Below are positions 22,194-33,645 of a stretch of DNA of 64,000 bases, in pieces. The stretch spans positions 310,001-374,000 of the forward strand of contig BPQB01000006.1 in assembly GCA_019973155.2 (NCBI GenBank). The letters run 5' to 3'. Within the stretch, counting starts at the first letter, position 1, and every line of letters starts with the position of its first letter. The translations under genes and the position numbers were made by a program. The notes below the pieces were generated by a model. That model was not told where the DNA came from and did not search any database. It was given only the letters and a program-made list of their open reading frames with translations. Origin of the DNA: Phanerochaete sordida. Its lineage: Eukaryota; Basidiomycota; Agaricomycetes; Polyporales; Phanerochaetaceae.

Positions 22194-25100
22194 TCACCAC
22201 TTCTGAAGTGAGTCCCACATGAGACTGTCCGAGTACTCGGCCTTCGTCCTCTTAGGAGGCGGGTCTTCGTCCTCAATATCGGTTCCCGTAGAGCCCGACG
22301 GGCGGCCTTCGAGGTCCAGCGTCCGCTCGCGCTTTACCACACGCGAACTAGCCTCGTTGATTGGGTAGGATGGAAGGCCTTCGGCGTAATCCTCAGTCTT
22401 CACACTATCCAGAATTGCCGAAGGCTCCTCTTCGTGTTCCAAGCTCGCAAGCTGATTAATTGAAGCTGCGGGATCGACGTCTGGCTCTTTCACCTGGGTG
22501 TCGCCTGCCAGAACAATTGGAGCCCACGAAAGTACGAGAGGCGCAATGCTGTTGTAGGCCTCCCCTAACATGTCGCTCAGCTCCTCGGCGCCGGAAGCCA
22601 GGCCTGAGAGTATTTCTTTGCCTCTCTCCTTCTCCCGGCGCCAGAGCACGGGAGGTAGCAGCGGGCGGGTCTTGGAAACCTACATGACGTGTTAGCGTCC
22701 CGCATCTTCCAAAGCTGTAACAATCCGACACACTCTGCAGCCCTGCATGAAAGGTCCGTGCTGATAGATTATCTCCTTGGTCGCGAGCGTCGAAGCGTGT
22801 GTGGCGATCTCGGCCTCAACATGCCTCCGTCTGACCGCGCCGATGCTTTCCAGGACTAGCTCGTGGTTTCCCGTCCGGCGAAGGAAGTTGCGCACTTGTG
22901 TGCACTGCGCACAGTCGCATGTCCATGAGGTGAGTCGGGCGAGGGCCTGTGTGACTGCGGGCGCAAGGACGGGCTCAGGGCCGAGCGCGGCTTCGAACCA
23001 TACCGACACGACGGACTGGACTGTGGACCTGATGTCGGCTAGCCTGTCGTTGTGTACCGCCCAGACCTTCAGCTTTGGCAGGACGACGAACAGGATAGTC
23101 GAGATATACGTGACGTTGCCAAAATCCACGCTGCGGAGACGTTGTAGGACTATATCTGCCACGGACGGCAGCCCAAGCGCGTCGGACCAGTTTAGCACGC
23201 TCATGATCTCCCCGGGGCTATCGAGCGCAAGGGCCAACGCGTAGCGCTGCCCGAGAGATAGGGCGATATCCGTCAGGGAATCTGTGTCGAGAACCATATG
23301 AGAGACTAGGCCTTCTCGCCTGCCGTGAACAGCATTCGCGAGGGCACGCAGATCCACAGCACTGAGAGGTGCATCCTTCAGCAAATCAAATACCCTGGAG
23401 GACAGTCTCAGTTGGCGGATTTGACCTGCTATTTTGTAATTATGCACGCACCTCGCAAACTCTCCTCCAGGGTCAGGGGAAAGGAGCACCGTATCCAGGA
23501 CTATTCCGATATATTCGTCTGGTTCTCCTCGAGGTGTGTTCGCACGGTCATGCAGCCTGTCGAGATATAGACGCATGCTGGTATCCAGAGAGGACTTATG
23601 CGTAGCCAGGGTCGCGTCGATGCTCTTCGCATGTTCCAACGAATGACCGAGAAGGGGCAGCATGACGGTTGCCGCGTATTCTCCAGCGTTGTTTCCGTCA
23701 CTGGGGATGTGGTGCTCCAGGTTATTAAATACGCGGGATAGCAGGTCGAAGCAACTAGCATTCAGGATGGCTGTGATAAACCGCTTCGCCAATCGAAGGT
23801 CGCGTTTGGAGACGAGGGATGCCTGAGACATGGCGACGGAAAGGGCGTCGTGCACCACCGCGTGCTTCGTGTCAGAGACGGGAAAGCGTGGATCGTCGAA
23901 TAGGGCCACTGAGAAGTCGAGCAGAGTCTCAGGCTTGGCTACGACACAGACATGTTCGAGCATGCTGGAACAAGACTCGATGATTACACGTCAAGTTCGG
24001 GAATTGCATGCAGACTTGCCTTGCCCGAATGAATTCTACCCCGTCGGACTCTACTGCGGTATCGAGCAGCGCCGGTATATCGTCCCGCTGTAGGTTCTGC
24101 AGGGACTTCAAAGAATCGAGAACCTGGTTGGCTGCCCATCGCTTGACATTGTCGGAAGCATCTCCGGACGCGCGGATGGTTGAGATGAACCGCAGTTTCC
24201 TGGGAGTGCTACTATCTTCCCGGATGAAGCGTTCGAAGCTATGTCGTTGTATCAGCAAGGATAGCATTTTCCAAGTATCTGCCCGCTCGACACACACCTT
24301 GGACGGACAGCGTCGAGCCCAAAGCATGTCACGGCTTTGAGCATTACGTCGTATGGGATTATAGCGAGGATGTTGTTGCCGGCGCAGAGCGCAGTCGCGC
24401 TGTCCCAGAGCTCGAGGTTCTCCCATGCACAAGCTGCCTTTGCGCACGCCTTCGCAGCTCGAGACTCGCTGTGGTCACTGTGCTCGAGAATGAAGCGCGC
24501 AAGGGACATGGTTTCGGCTGGTTCATGAAGGTGTCCTTCAAGATCGCTACACGCCCGCATGAATCCATCGTGAGCCTGGTATCGCATGATACGAGACGAC
24601 CCGCGGGGCCAGACGACAAGAAGCTGCCCCGTGAAATCTGCGTCGGCGGTATCAGATGCTGGCTGCATGTGACATATCCTGAACACACCTCGTGTGACGT
24701 AGCCATACCGTAGATACTGTTCGCTGCTTGAGTTTTAGGGCGCCACACACAGATGCGGGTGACGTACCCTTTCATTTGGATGCTCAATGTCAGAGTGCCA
24801 ATACTCGCTTTGCCATCGGCCTTTGAAGATTTCCCCCATGAAATCCTCCGGAATGGAATCTCCGTAGTATCGGTCGTGTGAAACATCGTCCTGAATGAGC
24901 TTGCCTTCGGCGGTTCGCAACGGTCCCATGCTCCGCGTCTCTTCATTCTTATGGTCGTCCCACTCGAGAGGAAGGATTTCATCCTGTCCTGGTATCCGTG
25001 TGAATGTCACAGCCGACAGCCACTGTATGCTAGCATCGGCAAAGCCGAGGCTGAACCCCTGCTGGTCAGCGGCGCGGCGCAGGAGCCGGAACCTCCTCGC

Positions 25101-26494
25101 ATCTCCGCCGCGAAGCGAAGACGCACCCTTGCCGCTTTGTTCGGAGCCAGAGTTAGCCCCGCTGGTCGCTTTACCGCCATCGCCTTCCGTGTCGCTCTCA
25201 TCCGAGTCGTCTGTATCAGATTCGCGCACGTGATGCATGGGCTGTTCCTTGAGCAGGTACATGATCTGCTCTGGGGTTTTGTAGCGCTGTCGGGATGAAT
25301 CACGGAGCGGCAGGGTACCATCAGCGCGAACCTCTGGCGTCTGAGGGCGTTCACAGTCGAGCTTCCATGCTTGTAAGATGCGCTCCAGACGGGAGAGCGC
25401 AAGGTCGTAGCGAGGTGGATGAGGGCAACCAGCATCCGAGGCCCAGCGAAGGTTGTACAGCATGACGAGACGATTGCCCTCAGTGATCGGATTATTGTCG
25501 CAATGCACGGCGGTGTACCATGCGGCCACGGAGGTGAATAATAGATTGTGAGGTCCGCTTTCATGGTGGGCCGACTCGCCTTCGTGGCGAAAGTGGATGG
25601 ATCCTCCGGAGAATTCGGAAGGCAGCGAGACCATGATTTTGGCGAAGACTTGATCTTCGTGAGATACCCTTCGAACGATCGTGTCAGCTAGCGTACCTCC
25701 CATGTGGAGCGCGATGGAGGGCTCACATGCGCGAGTGCGGGATGCTGCCATACGTCAGCTTTCGATACTAGTCACGGCTTCAAGGGAGACTCACCGAGCG
25801 CCTGGACCGAGAAGCAGCAGCGTCTCCGACTCGCATGTTATTCTGCCGTCATCCATATCGACGCAGAACGCGGAGCCTACATCTGTACAGACGTCCTGCA
25901 TGAAGCTGTTCCACGCGTAGTTGAGGGAAGTGAACTGAAAAGCCAGTCAGATCAGAGGCAGCTGGCACACTTGCCAGAGTACGTACTGACTCTGGCGGAA
26001 GCTCCCAGACGCAAGTCGATGAGGCGGCGGCGTCAGCTCCAGCATCTTGTGGTTCCATCGAAAGCTGGATGCAATAATTCTTGAGATCTTCTGCGGTTTT
26101 TGAAATAAGAGGTAAGGTAACAATCCCGAATTCGGACACGGTAAGAACCGGGTTAGGAGCCTTGTTGTACCGATGGCTGGAGTACGCTTGTGACTGAAAA
26201 GTGTGCTTTGAGCCAAGGATAAGCTCCAGATTCTCCTACACTTAATTCAGTATCAGCGGTAACGTGTTTTTGGTAAGGTGTATAGCGTACTCGAACGAGC
26301 TCTGGGTCATCCCACGAGCGGTCTACGTGATTGTGCAGGTCAGCGAGCATATTCGGATGTCGAACATTTCTTCTACCTTCAACCTCATCGGCGTCCTCAA
26401 TTGATATCTCGCTTCCGGATTCTGGGGCGTATTTCTCTGAGTCGTCTGCATCGGACTCCATGGCGGTCTGGTGCAAGTTGCGATGTTCGGGCAT
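22194..26494 (-). CDS. Oxygenase paralogue B: 2OG-Fe(II) oxygenase-like, altered iron site
   Basis: Ten exons: 26494-26291, 26235-25987, 25934-25795, 25744-25727 (18-nt micro-exon), 25668-24768, 24716-24689, 24637-24298, 24238-24020, 23964-22734, 22679-22194; 1271 residues, the longest of the family. The acidic N-terminus (MESDADDSEKYAPESGS) is followed by the N-domain (KAPNPVLTVSEFGIVTLPL) and the jelly roll (KIMVSLPSEFSGGSIHF...EGNRLVMLYNL). The micro-exon reads IPHSRM: His is kept but the Asp position is Arg; the distal His position is Cys with a His one residue earlier (YTAVHCDNNP). An acidic Ser/Asp insert follows. The C-terminal half has the CDCAQC block and a basic, acidic-flanked end (PPPKRTK). 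Intron 24019-23965 is GC-AG (AAG then GCAAGT); GT alternatives break the frame. Activity is doubtful. Confidence 0.85.
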
Positions 26495-27720
26495 GCCTCG
26501 GGCGAGATCTCGTGACTGCGACGCCACGAAGGTAAGCAAACAAAGCCAAACATGCTCGCTGGAGACAGACGCAACGCGGCAAAACCTCGCACCTTCACTC
26601 TTTCTGGCCCGCCATGACATATGTTCTACTCTCTATCTCCGATCTCTCGCCGCATGCTTCCCAGTATCTAATAAGCAGGTGCTCGCAGGCAACCTCGTCT
26701 GACATGGCCTCGCGCAGCGTCGACACGGCAACATAGCCTCTCGCGCAGCACCGTTTCTACGTTCGCTATACCCCGTCATACCTCAGGCCTCAGGCCTCAG
26801 GTCTACCGCATGGACAAGAACAGCCGACTGAGTGGCCGACGACTGGAGGGTGAGATCCAGGAGCAAAGCGATTCGTCATCCGCTTGCCCTGGACTCTCGC
26901 GTTCTGCCACCGATGATCATTCGCCAATCATGGGTGTACTTGTGAACAGGGCGCCAATGTCTGTGTAAGATTGTACTGGTGAGAGTATGAGGTCCTGAAT
27001 GGTCCGAGACTCGCGACCAGGACGCCCATACGCACGCACTTACATTATCTCCTTGTTTCCCGTCGCCTAGGTTCCACATTCACGCTCATCGTCCTCAGGC
27101 ACGTCCCCCAGGCATGCCTCTGTACTCAATCTATCGTACCTCATGTCTGACGTGCGGGCATCAAGATGTCGCGGTGGCAGATACAACCAGGTGTGGGCAG
27201 TTTCAACCCTTGATACCCCTGACAGCAATCAGATCTGTTCATCGGAGACCTGCCCAGAGTGGCAGCTCTTCCAACTGTCCCCTACCTACGTCCTTCTTGC
27301 CCTTTGACTGTATCCTGAGGCCGAAGTCTTCAGCGTGGAGCAAGGAATACGGAGCCATTCATCGCAGAGCAAGAAATGCGATCCAAGCGCAAGGTAAGTG
27401 CGACTCATCGTCGAGTCGATATATACGAAACTTAACACTCTAGTGTACAACAAAGATTACTTGCAAAGTGGGAACACATGATGGTGGATATTGGCATGTT
27501 GATCGTAAGGGATTGGTAAGGGAGGGAGCTCATCAGCCTCACACACCAAGAGTTGGTATGTCGCCGAAGTGCCCGCCATATACATTTGCCCCCTAGCCTT
27601 CTCTGACGTACCATTCGCTTCTTTCCTCTCGTTTCCCCCATTCCGCTCCTTTACCAGACAACTTCTCATCACTATCCTTAGGCCCCATACGTTGTTCACT
27701 CAGCGATTGCTTGGCCACGC
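26495..27720. other. Spacer between paralogue B and the NADPH oxidase gene
   Basis: About 1.2 kb with divergent promoters for B (minus) and Nox (plus). A short direct repeat of CCTCAGG (three to four copies) occurs near 26784. The pyrimidine-rich run at about 27590-27660 could be the Nox 5' UTR. No coding pattern is seen. Confidence 0.5.
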
Positions 27721-29889
27721 ATGTCGTACTCGAACGCCCGGAAGCGCTCCTCCGGCCTCGACTTCTCCGATGGCAAGGTGCCCGCGCTCGAGCAGCACCC
27801 GGACTTGAGCGATATCGCCCTGTCCGCCAACAAGCCTGGCCACTTACAGCGCAACAAGACGGAGCGCAGGCGCCTCCAGGGGCTGCAGCGGTCCAGCACG
27901 GCCAGCGCGTACCAACAGCTCGAGCCGTACCGCCCGCGCACCCTGCGCGAGAGATGGGGGCTCTGGATGATCAACGAGGGCGGCAGACGCGTTGTCTTCT
28001 TCGTCTGGATCTTCCTGCACGTCATCGTTGCTGTCCTCGGAACCCTGCACTACCAGCTCAAAGATAACCTGGTCACGGCGCGTGCTAATTTTGGCGTTAC
28101 CTTCAGTGCGTACTTGGGTCCCAGCTACGATGTCGTACTCACCGTTACCCTCTTTTTAGCTATCGCTCGTGCGGCCGCTCTCGTGCTGCATGTCGATGTT
28201 ATCTATATTCTGCTGCCCGTCTGCCGCAACTTCATCACGCTCGTCCGGCGCACCCCTCTGAACCACTACATCCCCTTCGACAAGAACATCACGTTCCACA
28301 AGGCGACGGGCTGGTCCATCGCGTTCTGGTCGTTCGTCCACATCGCTGCCCACATGGTGAACTTCACTCGGCTCGCATTGCTCGATAAGGACGCTAAGAA
28401 CACCGGCGATTACATCGTCGCCTTCTTGGCAGCGAACTTCACCACAGGCACCGGGGCCACCGGCTGGATCATGACCGTCGCGCTCGGCATCATGGTCTGG
28501 TTTGCCGTCGAGAAGAAACGCCGCGCGAACTTCGAGGCGTTCTGGTACACGCACCATCTGTTCATCGTCTTCTTCATCAACTGGCAGCTGCACGGCATGT
28601 TCTGCATGATCAAGCCCGACCGTCCGCCGTACTGCTCGTACAACACCATCGGAGTCTTCTGGGTAAGTGCTGCAGCGAGGTGGGTGTACGTCAACATGCG
28701 CGCTAACGCGAATATCGTCTGCAGCGCTACTGGCTTGTCGGCGGTGTCATTTGGATCTTCGAGCGTGTCCTCCGCGAGGTCCGCTCTCGACACCGCACCT
28801 ACCTCCACAAGGTCATCCAGCACCCGTCGAACGTCATAGAGCTGCAGATCAAGAAAGAGAAGACCACGACGCGTGCCGGGCAGTACATCTTCCTCTCTTG
28901 CCCCGAGATCTCATACTTCCAGTGGCACCCGTTCACGCTTACCAGGTATGTGGCTCGGTGATCACGAGAGTAGCGTGCCCTGATACTTGTACCAGCGCAC
29001 CGGAGGAGGACTATATCTCCGTCCACGTACGCGTCGTCGGAGACTTCACAAAGGCGCTGGGTAAGGCTGTCGGGTGCGACTTCGACAAGAAGGACAAGGG
29101 CGGCGACAGCAAGGTCGTCGGCACCGCTGCAAACCCCCCGCTGAACCGTGTTCTCCCTCGTGTCATGGTGGACGGCCCGTTTGGCAGCGCAAGCGAGGAC
29201 TTCCTGAACTACGAGACCGTCCTGCTGGTCGGCGCCGGCATCGGTGTCACGCCATTCGCCTCGTGAGTCCCTCGGCCGCCACGGGCCTGAGCGCGCTGCT
29301 GACCGTGTTCCGCAGCATCCTCAAGTCGATCTGGTACCGCCTGAACAGCTTCGCGAAGGCGAAGCCGACGCGCCTCTCGAAGGTGTACTTCACGTGGGTC
29401 ATCCGCGACTTTGGCAGCGCCGAGTGGTTCCACTCGCTGCTGCACGCGATCGAGGAGCAGGACACGGAGAACCGCATCGAGATCAACATCTACCTGACCG
29501 CGAAGATCAAGCAGGACGACATGGCGAACATCATCGTGCAGGATGTCGGCGCCGAGAAGGACGCGATCACGTCTCTGCGGGCCCCGACCCACTTTGGCCG
29601 CCCCAACTGGGACCGCGTCTTTGCCTCAATCGCCGAAAAGCACCCTGAGACGGACGTCGGTGTGGTACGTGGATTATCATGTCTACATTCCATCGATTAG
29701 CTTACTGTTAGCGTCGGCCAGTTCTTCTGCGGGCCCGCAGTGCTCTCGCGCCAGTTGCACACCATGAGCAACAAGTATTCAAACCCCAACGGCACGAGGT
29801 TCTTCTTTGGGAAGGGTACGTTGCCTCATGTTATCCGCTGGCTCGCGATGCTGATGTGCATTTTCTTCCGTTTAACAGAGAACTTCTGA
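27721..29889 (+). CDS. noxA: NADPH oxidase catalytic subunit, NoxA type
   Basis: Transmembrane flavocytochrome that moves electrons from NADPH across the membrane to O2, giving superoxide; in fungi NoxA acts in hyphal and fruit-body development with NoxR and Rac. Six exons: 27721-28662, 28725-28945, 28996-29262, 29316-29664, 29722-29815, 29879-29889; 627 residues. Membrane helices start near residue 95 ([19 protein letters not shown]). Haem-ligand histidines lie in the helices around [20 protein letters not shown] and [11 protein letters not shown] binding HPFTLTSAP, NADPH binding [17 protein letters not shown] and the C-terminal GKENF are all present. The last exon is 11 nt. It has about 90 residues before the first helix, longer than I expect for NoxA; a shorter form starting downstream cannot be excluded. 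There are no EF hands, so not NoxC. Confidence 0.95.
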
Positions 29890-30221
29890 TCTGTAGCCTG
29901 GGTCGTGTATTGGTACCTCATCTATGCGGGCTATCTTGGACAGTGACCGTCTGACTACGAAAGATAGTATCTGATGGCGGGTCGGAGGACAGCCAAAAGG
30001 TCTATGTTGAGAACGTCGAGCTTGACGTCGGCCCGCCGCGGACGTGGGCTTGAATCGTGGTTCGCGGCATGAGGCCGGGCTTGCAGCTGATGCGTCGTGA
30101 CTGCCGTCCGTGCTCTGCGGATTGTCAGATGCCGATCCAGGATCACGCCGTGATTACCGTCTCTCCGTAGGAGAGGAGGGCTCAGGCCCATGGCTCTGTC
30201 AGGCGTAAGTTAAAGACCTCG

Positions 30222-30290
30222 GGCATGCCTCGGGCAAAGGCTCGTGACGACGACGCCACGAAGCTGGACAACCAAGTCCAAATCCTCGGG
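30222..30290 (-). repeat. Diverged copy of the 5' end of paralogue B
   Basis: GGGCATGCCTCGGGC, CTCGTGAC and GACGCCACGAAG recur here and at 26489-26535, with the same spacing and orientation. Read in frame on minus, both give FVAS.SR..ARGMPE followed by an N-L pair. It looks like a fragment of the B start region left by duplication. Confidence 0.5.
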
Positions 30291-30560
30291 CGGACGCCGC
30301 GGCTCTGCTGCTTTCGCACCGGCCGCCACAACAGATCTAGCCTCAGAACGTCCAAGATCTCTCTGGGTCTCAAAACATGTCGACAGCAAGGGATGGATCA
30401 TGAGGTACGTACTTCGTCTTCAATGTCCACTTAGTACCCAACCGCGCCAGGCTAATCCTCAGCGACCTGACAGTGTACGTCGCTTGCACCGACGCAGGCA
30501 GCACCGACTCACGCGCAGTGCCGCTTCTGCGCCCACGGAATCACGCCTCAAACAAACAAA

Positions 30561-31187
30561 CACTGCGGGGGTAATCCGATGTTAATCGGTGAAAACATGA
30601 TGAAAACATCGTGGAAACAGAAACCATGTTCCCACAATGTTTCCCAGCAGGGACATGATGAGATCATGAGATATGACGCACCAGGAGACATTCACAATGT
30701 TTTCAAGGGAAACATTGTGCATGTTCACCGCATGTTTCTGCTAGGAACATGAGGGAAACATGAGGTATGATTCTAACCGATTTGAGCATAGATCATGTGA
30801 TTCAATGTTTTCATCATGTTTGCGCGTGATAAGCAATGCATGTTTATGGCATGTTATGCAACTCCGTCAGAAACATACAGATAACATACCAAATATGGCT
30901 CCATTTGAGCAAAATGTAAACAGCGTGGACATAACGGGTACATTATCGCACAAATTTAGCATGTTATCGCAGAAAACATTCAATCAGTTCCTCGGCATGA
31001 TTCGAGCGGAAACATGTGGAGAACATGCACAATGTTTCCCTGGAAAACATTGTGAATGTATTCCGGTGCGTCATTTCTCATGTTCTCACCATGTTTCCTG
31101 CAGAAAACATTACGGGAAACATGGTTTCTGTTTTCAGCATGTTTCCGCCATGTTTTTACCTACTAACATCGAATCATCTCCGCAGTG
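30561..31187. mobile_element. 627-bp MITE, CACTA-type ends, long inverted repeats
   Basis: Both ends read inward as CACTGCGG. The arms 30561-30742 and 31187-31010 are imperfect inverted repeats along about 180 bases, including a long near-identical segment at about 30690-30740 against 31065-31012. The flanks carry a 3-base direct repeat AAA (30558-30560 and 31188-31190). CAC...GTG tips with a 3-bp duplication point to the CACTA/CMC superfamily. The interior is AT-rich and crowded with GAAACATG / CATGTTTC words. No transposase is encoded, so it is non-autonomous. Confidence 0.88.
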
Positions 31188-31829
31188 AAAGTGGCCTGCC
31201 AGCTGTTTGCCCGAGCGCAGCTTCCCGCCGGCCTCCGCCGCGCCGTGCTTCACCCGACTCGGATCACGACAGCGCTCATATTTGGGTAGTGGCAGACAGC
31301 GCGCGCAAGTGCGTCGTTGATTCGTTCGGTGCTTTGCCTGCGCTTTGGCTCCTAGCATAGGCTGGGCGGTAGCCGGCGTCACGTCCGGCGTACCTACGCG
31401 CTCTGCGCCTTCGGGTCCGAGTCGGATGAGACGAGCTCGGCTCGCTCACGGCCGTACAGGACATGGTCTTGCGCGCGTTTTGGACGCGACAATGCCGCAC
31501 TTCTCGTTACAGCTGCTCGGAGTCGCTGAAGTGCGAGACCCATAGCTTGCGAGAGCACTGTACGTGTTTCCTCGCCCTTTAACAGACTTGCAAGCTGATT
31601 GACAATAAGCGTCATTGTGCAGAGTGGACAGGTCAATATTGGTAACTGTTCCTTTTGAGCAGCGCGAGAGACCCATAAACCTCTCGCTCCGAAGCCTGGA
31701 CGTCCTCGCGCCGGCGGTGCTGATGTCAGACTCAGTTCACTGCCTTCCCGCCCGTCCGCCGTTTCCGTCGCTTGCTACGGAGCCGAAGGCTCTGTACGCT
31801 AAGCGAGGCCCTGGCCTCGCTTTGTAGAG
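31188..31829. other. Spacer between MITE and secreted-protein gene
   Basis: 640 bases. A minus-strand frame at 31394-31636 has helix-like content (VNQLASLLKGEETRTVL) but no recognisable family, start context or splice partner. Nothing firm is seen. Confidence 0.4.
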
Positions 31830-31835
31830 TATAAA
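31830..31835 (+). promoter_or_regulatory. TATA box of the secreted-protein gene
   Basis: TATAAA 90-95 bases upstream of the ATG at 31925, followed by a CT-rich leader (31865-31920), the usual layout for strongly expressed fungal genes. Confidence 0.65.
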
Positions 31836-31924
31836 GGTCTGCTCGACTCGCCAGCAAAACCCCAGCCCAGTCTTCCTTTCTCCGCTCCTCCTCTTCTTCT
31901 AGCTTCTTCACGACCCCTCTCACG

Positions 31925-32392
31925 ATGCAGTTCACGCTCGCAATTTCTGTCCTCGCCACCGCGCTCGCTGTCGCGGCGACACCCGTCAAGGTACGCCCGC
32001 TCCCCGTCGCTCCCCTTCGCGCAGCTGACACCGCACGCATAGCGCTGGGACAACGCGCTCTACGTCTGCAGCGACGCGAACTGGAGCGGCACGTGCGAGA
32101 ACGTCGGGTTCAACAACGAGGAGTGCATCGTCTTCCCGGGCGAGCTCCAGAACGACATCACGAGTGTCGGCCCGCCGCAGGGCTACTACTGCTACCTCTA
32201 CCGGTGAGCGATTTTTCGCGAGTGCTTTCGATGGTTCTCAGTGCTGACGCGGAGGACAGCAACTACTCGTGCACGGGCGACAACCTGAGCTCCGTCGTGT
32301 ACCCCGGCATCTCGGACCTCGGCGATGGCAACACGGATTACAACGACGGACTCAACTCGTTCAAGTGCTTCGGCAGTGTTGGCAGCGAGTAG
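31925..32392 (+). CDS. Small secreted cysteine-rich protein
   Basis: Three exons: 31925-31990, 32043-32203, 32260-32392; 119 residues. The first 18-19 residues form a signal peptide (hydrophobic AISVLATALAVAA). The mature part has six cysteines, enough for three disulfides, in a pattern YVC..ANWSGTC......EC, GYYCYLY, YSC and FKC near the end. The repeated C-W-G-C / P-x-G-Y-Y-C-Y-L-Y style is reminiscent of two-Greek-key crystallin-like secreted proteins, but this is weak. The protein is expected outside the cell; its role is unknown. A TATA box and CT-rich leader suggest high expression. Confidence 0.85.
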   Translation: MQFTLAISVLATALAVAATPVKVRPLPVAPLRAADTARIALGQRALRLQRRELERHVRERRVQQRGVHRLPGRAPERHHECRPAAGLLLLPLPVSDFSRVLSMVLSADAEDSNYSCTGDNLSSVVYPGISDLGDGNTDYNDGLNSFKCFGSVGSE

Positions 32393-33036
32393 TCGTCTCA
32401 GGGTGTGCCTCACAGTCACGCGTAGCTGCGGCATTTTTTGACGCTTCGTCTGTCGCAGCTCGTGCGGAGAGATCCTGCTTTTCTGCTGGCTGTGGCTCAC
32501 GGACTTTGATGTTTTGATAATCCCACGATGCTTGTTTGCTTTCAGATGCTGTATTCGAGGAGACCGTATTTTTATGAGTGTGTGCTCCTCAATTTATAGC
32601 GTCGCGCGTGGGCATTGAGGTGAGGAAGTTACACAAGATGTGGGCTCTTCGGTCACGATGGAGGCCCACGACTCTGGTTATAGCTGGCGCAGCTTGCAAT
32701 GGACTAACAGTGCTGCAAGAGCTATATTTGACAGACTGTGAGGCCTCGAAGGACAGCGCGGACACCTCTGCGTTGCACACATTATTTTCGCAGCCAAGAG
32801 CACTTAATCAATCATGGGCCTCACTCGGTTGTCGTACTTCGCCACATCCCACCGAATTCTTTGACCGGCGGCGTGATGACATATGATATCGATAGCAGGC
32901 CTCCGAAACACCGAAATCGAAATATGGGACAGTTGGGCCGTATCCTACCTGCTATGTGCCAAACAAATCACATCATCAACAAGCCCATTAGGGAGCTCCA
33001 TGGGATAGTGCCCCGCTGCTACTTTATCATCAACGA

Positions 33037-33390
33037 GAACGAGCTTCCGCAAACGACGGTGGTACGCTGAAGCAGCCTAGCGATTGGACCGGCAAGATTT
33101 TCCTTCCAGGCTGGCTCGGCCACAAACGCGACCAGCCGGAGCTCCTCGAGATGCGGAAACATGATGGCGCCATCTTCCGCAGGAGAAAGCTCCTCAAGGG
33201 CCTTGCTCCAGAGCTCCCCGGCGACGCAGAGCACGCGAAGGTTCTGCGCGTGTCCAAACGACGCAGCGATCGACCACCGGGGCGGTGTCCGAAATATGTC
33301 GTCGATGGGGTGCAGAACGAGCACCTGCAGGTCCTGCAGCGGGAGCCGTGGGCAGAGTGTGTTCAGCAGGGAGAAGTACGCTGCTGAGCG
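33037..33390 (-). pseudogene. C-terminal fragment of an F-box B-like gene
   Basis: The translation (CPRLPLQDLQVLVLHP, FRTPPRWSIAASFGHAQNLRVLC, LSPAEDGAI, EELRLVAF) is nearly identical to the C-terminal part of the F-box B gene at 35729-37534, but the F-box, the N-terminal two thirds and a start are missing: similarity stops near 33390. Flanking DNA (about 32900-33060) also matches DNA at 35700-35850. It is the decayed B member of a duplicated B-A gene pair. Confidence 0.8.
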
Positions 33391-33645
33391 TGTCAGACTA
33401 ATGAAGCTCAGCAGCTCTCGCAGGTACTGTACCAGGGATATCAACACTAGAGATGAAAGAGTGCAACGCGAATACCATGGAGGTCGATATCAACCTTGCG
33501 AGCAGCGTGGCCACCGCGCTGGCACCTTCAGCTTCAACGCAGAGCGCCTACTGGGTAGCTGCGGGACCCCGAAAGACGGACCCCCGAGTACCTCGCGCCG
33601 TTTGCGTCTCCCACGTTTTGTGGAAAATATACAGAGAATTATGTA

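Noticed and set aside
31394..31636. Small minus-strand gene upstream of the secreted protein
   Set aside because: 80 residues with some helix-like content but no start context, splice partner or family; not enough to call.
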